In this document: in pieces, positions 5,941 through 7,424 of the stretch | Position numbering within the stretch: the first letter of the stretch is position 1 | How the letters are laid out: the number at the start of each line of letters is the position of its first letter | Assembly: GCA_964579305.1 (NCBI GenBank) | Contig: CAZOGY010000153.1 | Coordinates: forward strand, 1 to 7,424 | Length of the DNA: 7,424 bases | Direction of reading: 5' to 3' | Origin: JBCBWG01 sp964579305 | GTDB lineage: Bacteria; Pseudomonadota; Alphaproteobacteria; Rhizobiales; Hyphomicrobiaceae | Notes under the pieces: generated by a model | The model's input: the letters and a program-made list of their open reading frames with translations, nothing else | What the model was told of the DNA's origin: nothing | Databases searched by the model: none | Translations under genes and position numbers: made by a program

Positions 5941-6254
5941 GGTGAGGGGCCGCCGTCTGCTATTCGTCCAGTGTGCGCTAAGCTCAGTGTCGGAGAATGC
6001 CGATGGCCGGCCCAGGCCAGCACAGATGCGACTTTAGTCTTGCCAAGGTCCGATTTGGCAAGGCCCGANNNNNNNNNNNNNNNNNNNNNNNNNNNNNNNN
6101 NNNNNNNNNNNNNNNNNNNNNNNNNNNNNNNNNNNNNNNNNNNNNNNNNNNNNNNNNNNNNNNNNNNNTCACGCAAAACAACGCGTTGCTGACAGGACCA
6201 TCGCCAATCGGTGCGCAACGCGATCGAAACACACCCCAAAGGCGGAGCGGTATG
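5941..6254. other. Divergent intergenic region with scaffold gap and inverted repeats
   Basis: 314 nt without a supported gene, between the divergently transcribed crotonase and amidohydrolase genes. Positions 6069-6168 are 100 N, a conventional filler, so the real distance and any extra gene here are unknown. Left of the gap is a perfect 8-bp inverted repeat, CTTGCCAA (6039-6046) and TTGGCAAG (6055-6062), extended by a G-U and a G-C pair to 6037/6064. Right of the gap are a 10-nt palindrome CAACGCGTTG (6179-6188) and an 8-bp pair CGCGTTGC/GCAACGCG (6182-6189 with 6215-6222). Promoters for both genes should be here; I see none with clear -35 and -10 boxes. Confidence 0.7.
6244..6247 (+). promoter_or_regulatory. 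Ribosome binding site that favours the second of two adjacent ATGs
   Basis: GGAG lies 4 nt before the ATG at 6252 and 7 nt before the ATG at 6255. The 7-nt spacing is better, so the start is placed at 6255; the alternative adds one Met only. Confidence 0.6.
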
Positions 6255-7316
6255 ATGCGGATCTTTTTCTCAACTGACCAACTTGAGCACCGCCCGCAGC
6301 AGTACATGGTCGCAGGGCGCCTGATCGCGCCGTTTGAAATTGGCGACCGCGCCGCCGCATTGGCGCGGACATTGTCGGCAGCCGGCCACGAAGTCATCGA
6401 TCCGCCCGACGCCGGCATGGCAGCGATCCACGCGGTCCACCCGGCCCATTTCACCACATTCCTGCAAACCGCCTACGAGCGGTTCCAGGCCCTCCCCAAC
6501 GCTGGTCCTGAGGCGATCCCCAACGTCCATCCGCATGCTTCCGCAGCGCCCGATTACCGTGTGCGTGCGCCCGCCCGTCCGACCGGCATCATCGGCCAGC
6601 TCGGCTACTACGTCGGCGATCTCTCCAGCCCGATCGGCGCTGGCACCTGGACGGGCGCATACGCATCAGCACAAGCAGCCATAGCAGCGGCGGCATGCGT
6701 ACGCGACGGCACAGCGCGCGAAGCCATGGCCCTGTGCCGTCCACCCGGCCACCATGCCTATGCCGACCGTGTCTCGGGGTTCTGCTTTTTGAACAATGCT
6801 GCGATTGCTGCCGAAATCCTGCGCGCGCGCTATGCGAATGTCGCGATCCTCGATTTCGACACGCACCACGGCGACGGCACGCAAGCCATTTTCTATGCGC
6901 GCGGTGATGTTTTTGTCGGCTCCCATCATACCGACCCGTCGGACTATTATCCCCACTTCACAGGCTACGCCGATGAACTTGGCGTTGGCGCCGGCGCAGG
7001 CAGCAACCGCAACATCCCGATCCCGCCTGGAAGCGGTGACACCGATTTCATTGCGGCCACGGAACAGCTCATCGCCTCAGCCCTCGCCTTCGGCGCCGAA
7101 GCGATTGTGGTCTCGGCTGGCTGGGACGCGCACGCCGACGATCCGCTGTCGAAGTTGACGGTCAGCGATGACGCCTTCGCCTCGCTTGGCAGACTTTATG
7201 GCGAACTGCCTGTGCCGATCGTGATCATTCAGGAGGGCGGCTACTCGCTCTCAGCGATCGAGCGGGTCGCGCCGCTTTTTGTCCAGCACTTCATGGCCGA
7301 GCGTCTGGCAAACTAA
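6255..7316 (+). CDS. Histone deacetylase family protein, acetylpolyamine amidohydrolase-like
   Basis: 353-residue zinc amidohydrolase of the arginase/deacetylase superfamily, close to the roughly 340 of Mycoplana ramosa acetylpolyamine amidohydrolase. Catalytic signature in order: RPPGHHAY with His166/His167 (general acid-base pair), GFCFLNNAA (175-183), DFDTHHGDGTQ with zinc ligands Asp202 and His204, SAGWDAHADDPL with zinc ligand Asp291, and EGGY with Tyr330, which polarises the acetyl carbonyl. The segment 232-258 (YPHFTGYADELGVGAG..NIPIPPG) resembles the acetylpolyamine subgroup as I recall it, so the likely reaction is removal of acetyl groups from acetylated polyamines or other short acylamines in the cytoplasm, not from histones. 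All catalytic residues are present, so it should be active. The gene is divergent from the crotonase gene; its TAA stop is also the first three bases of a repeat. A longer reading frame through the N gap is an artefact. Confidence 0.93.
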   Translation: MRIFFSTDQLEHRPQQYMVAGRLIAPFEIGDRAAALARTLSAAGHEVIDPPDAGMAAIHAVHPAHFTTFLQTAYERFQALPNAGPEAIPNVHPHASAAPDYRVRAPARPTGIIGQLGYYVGDLSSPIGAGTWTGAYASAQAAIAAAACVRDGTAREAMALCRPPGHHAYADRVSGFCFLNNAAIAAEILRARYANVAILDFDTHHGDGTQAIFYARGDVFVGSHHTDPSDYYPHFTGYADELGVGAGAGSNRNIPIPPGSGDTDFIAATEQLIASALAFGAEAIVVSAGWDAHADDPLSKLTVSDDAFASLGRLYGELPVPIVIIQEGGYSLSAIERVAPLFVQHFMAERLAN

Positions 7317-7424
7317 TGCGTGTCGCGTCCAATCGGATCCACGCCCCAAGGCCGCAGCGGCCCGGGCCATCGATGTTCGTGTTCGAAACATCGACACGAA
7401 AACGGCCCGCACCCGCGGAGGGCC
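7314..7424. repeat. Interspersed repeat, copy 2 (with 66-nt insertion; runs off the window)
   Basis: 7314-7347 matches 3050-3017 (minus strand) at 31 of 34 positions, beginning TAATGCGTGTCGCGTCC and including the amidohydrolase stop codon. The next 66 nt (7348-7413) are absent from copy 1; after them 7414-7424 (CGCGGAGGGCC) matches the sequence that follows directly in copy 1. The extra 66 nt are themselves highly paired: GGCCGC-A-GCGGCC (7350-7362), CGGGCC/GGCCCG (7363-7368 with 7404-7409), and inside this TCGATGTT/AACATCGA (7370-7377 with 7387-7394). The remaining end of the element lies beyond 7424. Confidence 0.78.

Noticed and set aside
6025..6032. GATGCGAC, shared with the end of the interspersed repeat, as a possible third copy
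   Set aside because: Only 8 nt match and the flanks do not align with either copy; expected by chance at this length.
5997..6254. N-terminal extension of the amidohydrolase through the N gap (start at 5997)
   Set aside because: The frame only stays open because 100 N cannot contain a stop; the family N-terminus (MRIFFSTDQ) and a Shine-Dalgarno support the start at 6255.
1..7424. Defence system, mobile element or CRISPR array
   Set aside because: No transposase, integrase, nuclease, toxin-antitoxin pair or regularly spaced direct repeats are visible; all recognised proteins are ordinary metabolic, transport or exported proteins.

Overview
The window looks like a piece of a GC-rich alphaproteobacterial chromosome, most likely from the Hyphomicrobiales/Rhizobiales side. 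This placement is inferred from the style of the proteins (a LysE-family exporter, a YgfF-like SDR, YtoQ, a rhizobial-type threonine aldolase and an acetylpolyamine-amidohydrolase-like deacetylase) and from codon and base use, not from a marker gene. A run of exactly 100 N (6069-6168) marks a scaffold gap of unknown true size, so this is a draft or metagenome assembly. I see no phage, plasmid, transposase, CRISPR, tRNA or rRNA genes.

Layout. (1) 1-986, minus: threonine aldolase, cut off at its C-terminus by the window edge. (2) 1063-1091: a good Rho-independent terminator that ends the next gene upstream on the minus strand. (3) 1130-1972, minus: an exported protein made of two copies of one domain (DUF2541-like). 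(4) 2204-2950, plus: SDR oxidoreductase. (5) 2948-3050: an interspersed repeat with inverted termini. (6) 3119-3586, plus: YtoQ. (7) 3684-5940, minus: a four-gene series transcribed as crotonase-family enzyme, VOC/glyoxalase-like protein, LysE-family exporter, small six-cysteine exported protein. The first two are 9 nt apart and the last two 6 nt apart; a 139-nt structured spacer separates the pairs. (8) 5941-6254: divergent intergenic region with inverted repeats and the gap. (9) 6255-7316, plus: class II deacetylase-like amidohydrolase. (10) 7314-7424: a second, rearranged copy of the interspersed repeat, running off the window.

The genes are mostly single-enzyme metabolic functions (amino-acid cleavage, acyl-CoA chemistry, deacetylation, redox) and do not assemble into an obvious pathway or defence system. 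The clearest unexplained signal is non-coding: a repeat family whose terminal motif includes TAA and supplies, or exactly overlaps, the stop codon of two unrelated genes. Secondary points are the crotonase homologue that lacks both canonical catalytic glutamates, the symmetric six-cysteine pattern of the small exported protein, and the internal duplication in the DUF2541-like protein. I do not see convincing evidence for a new multi-gene system.
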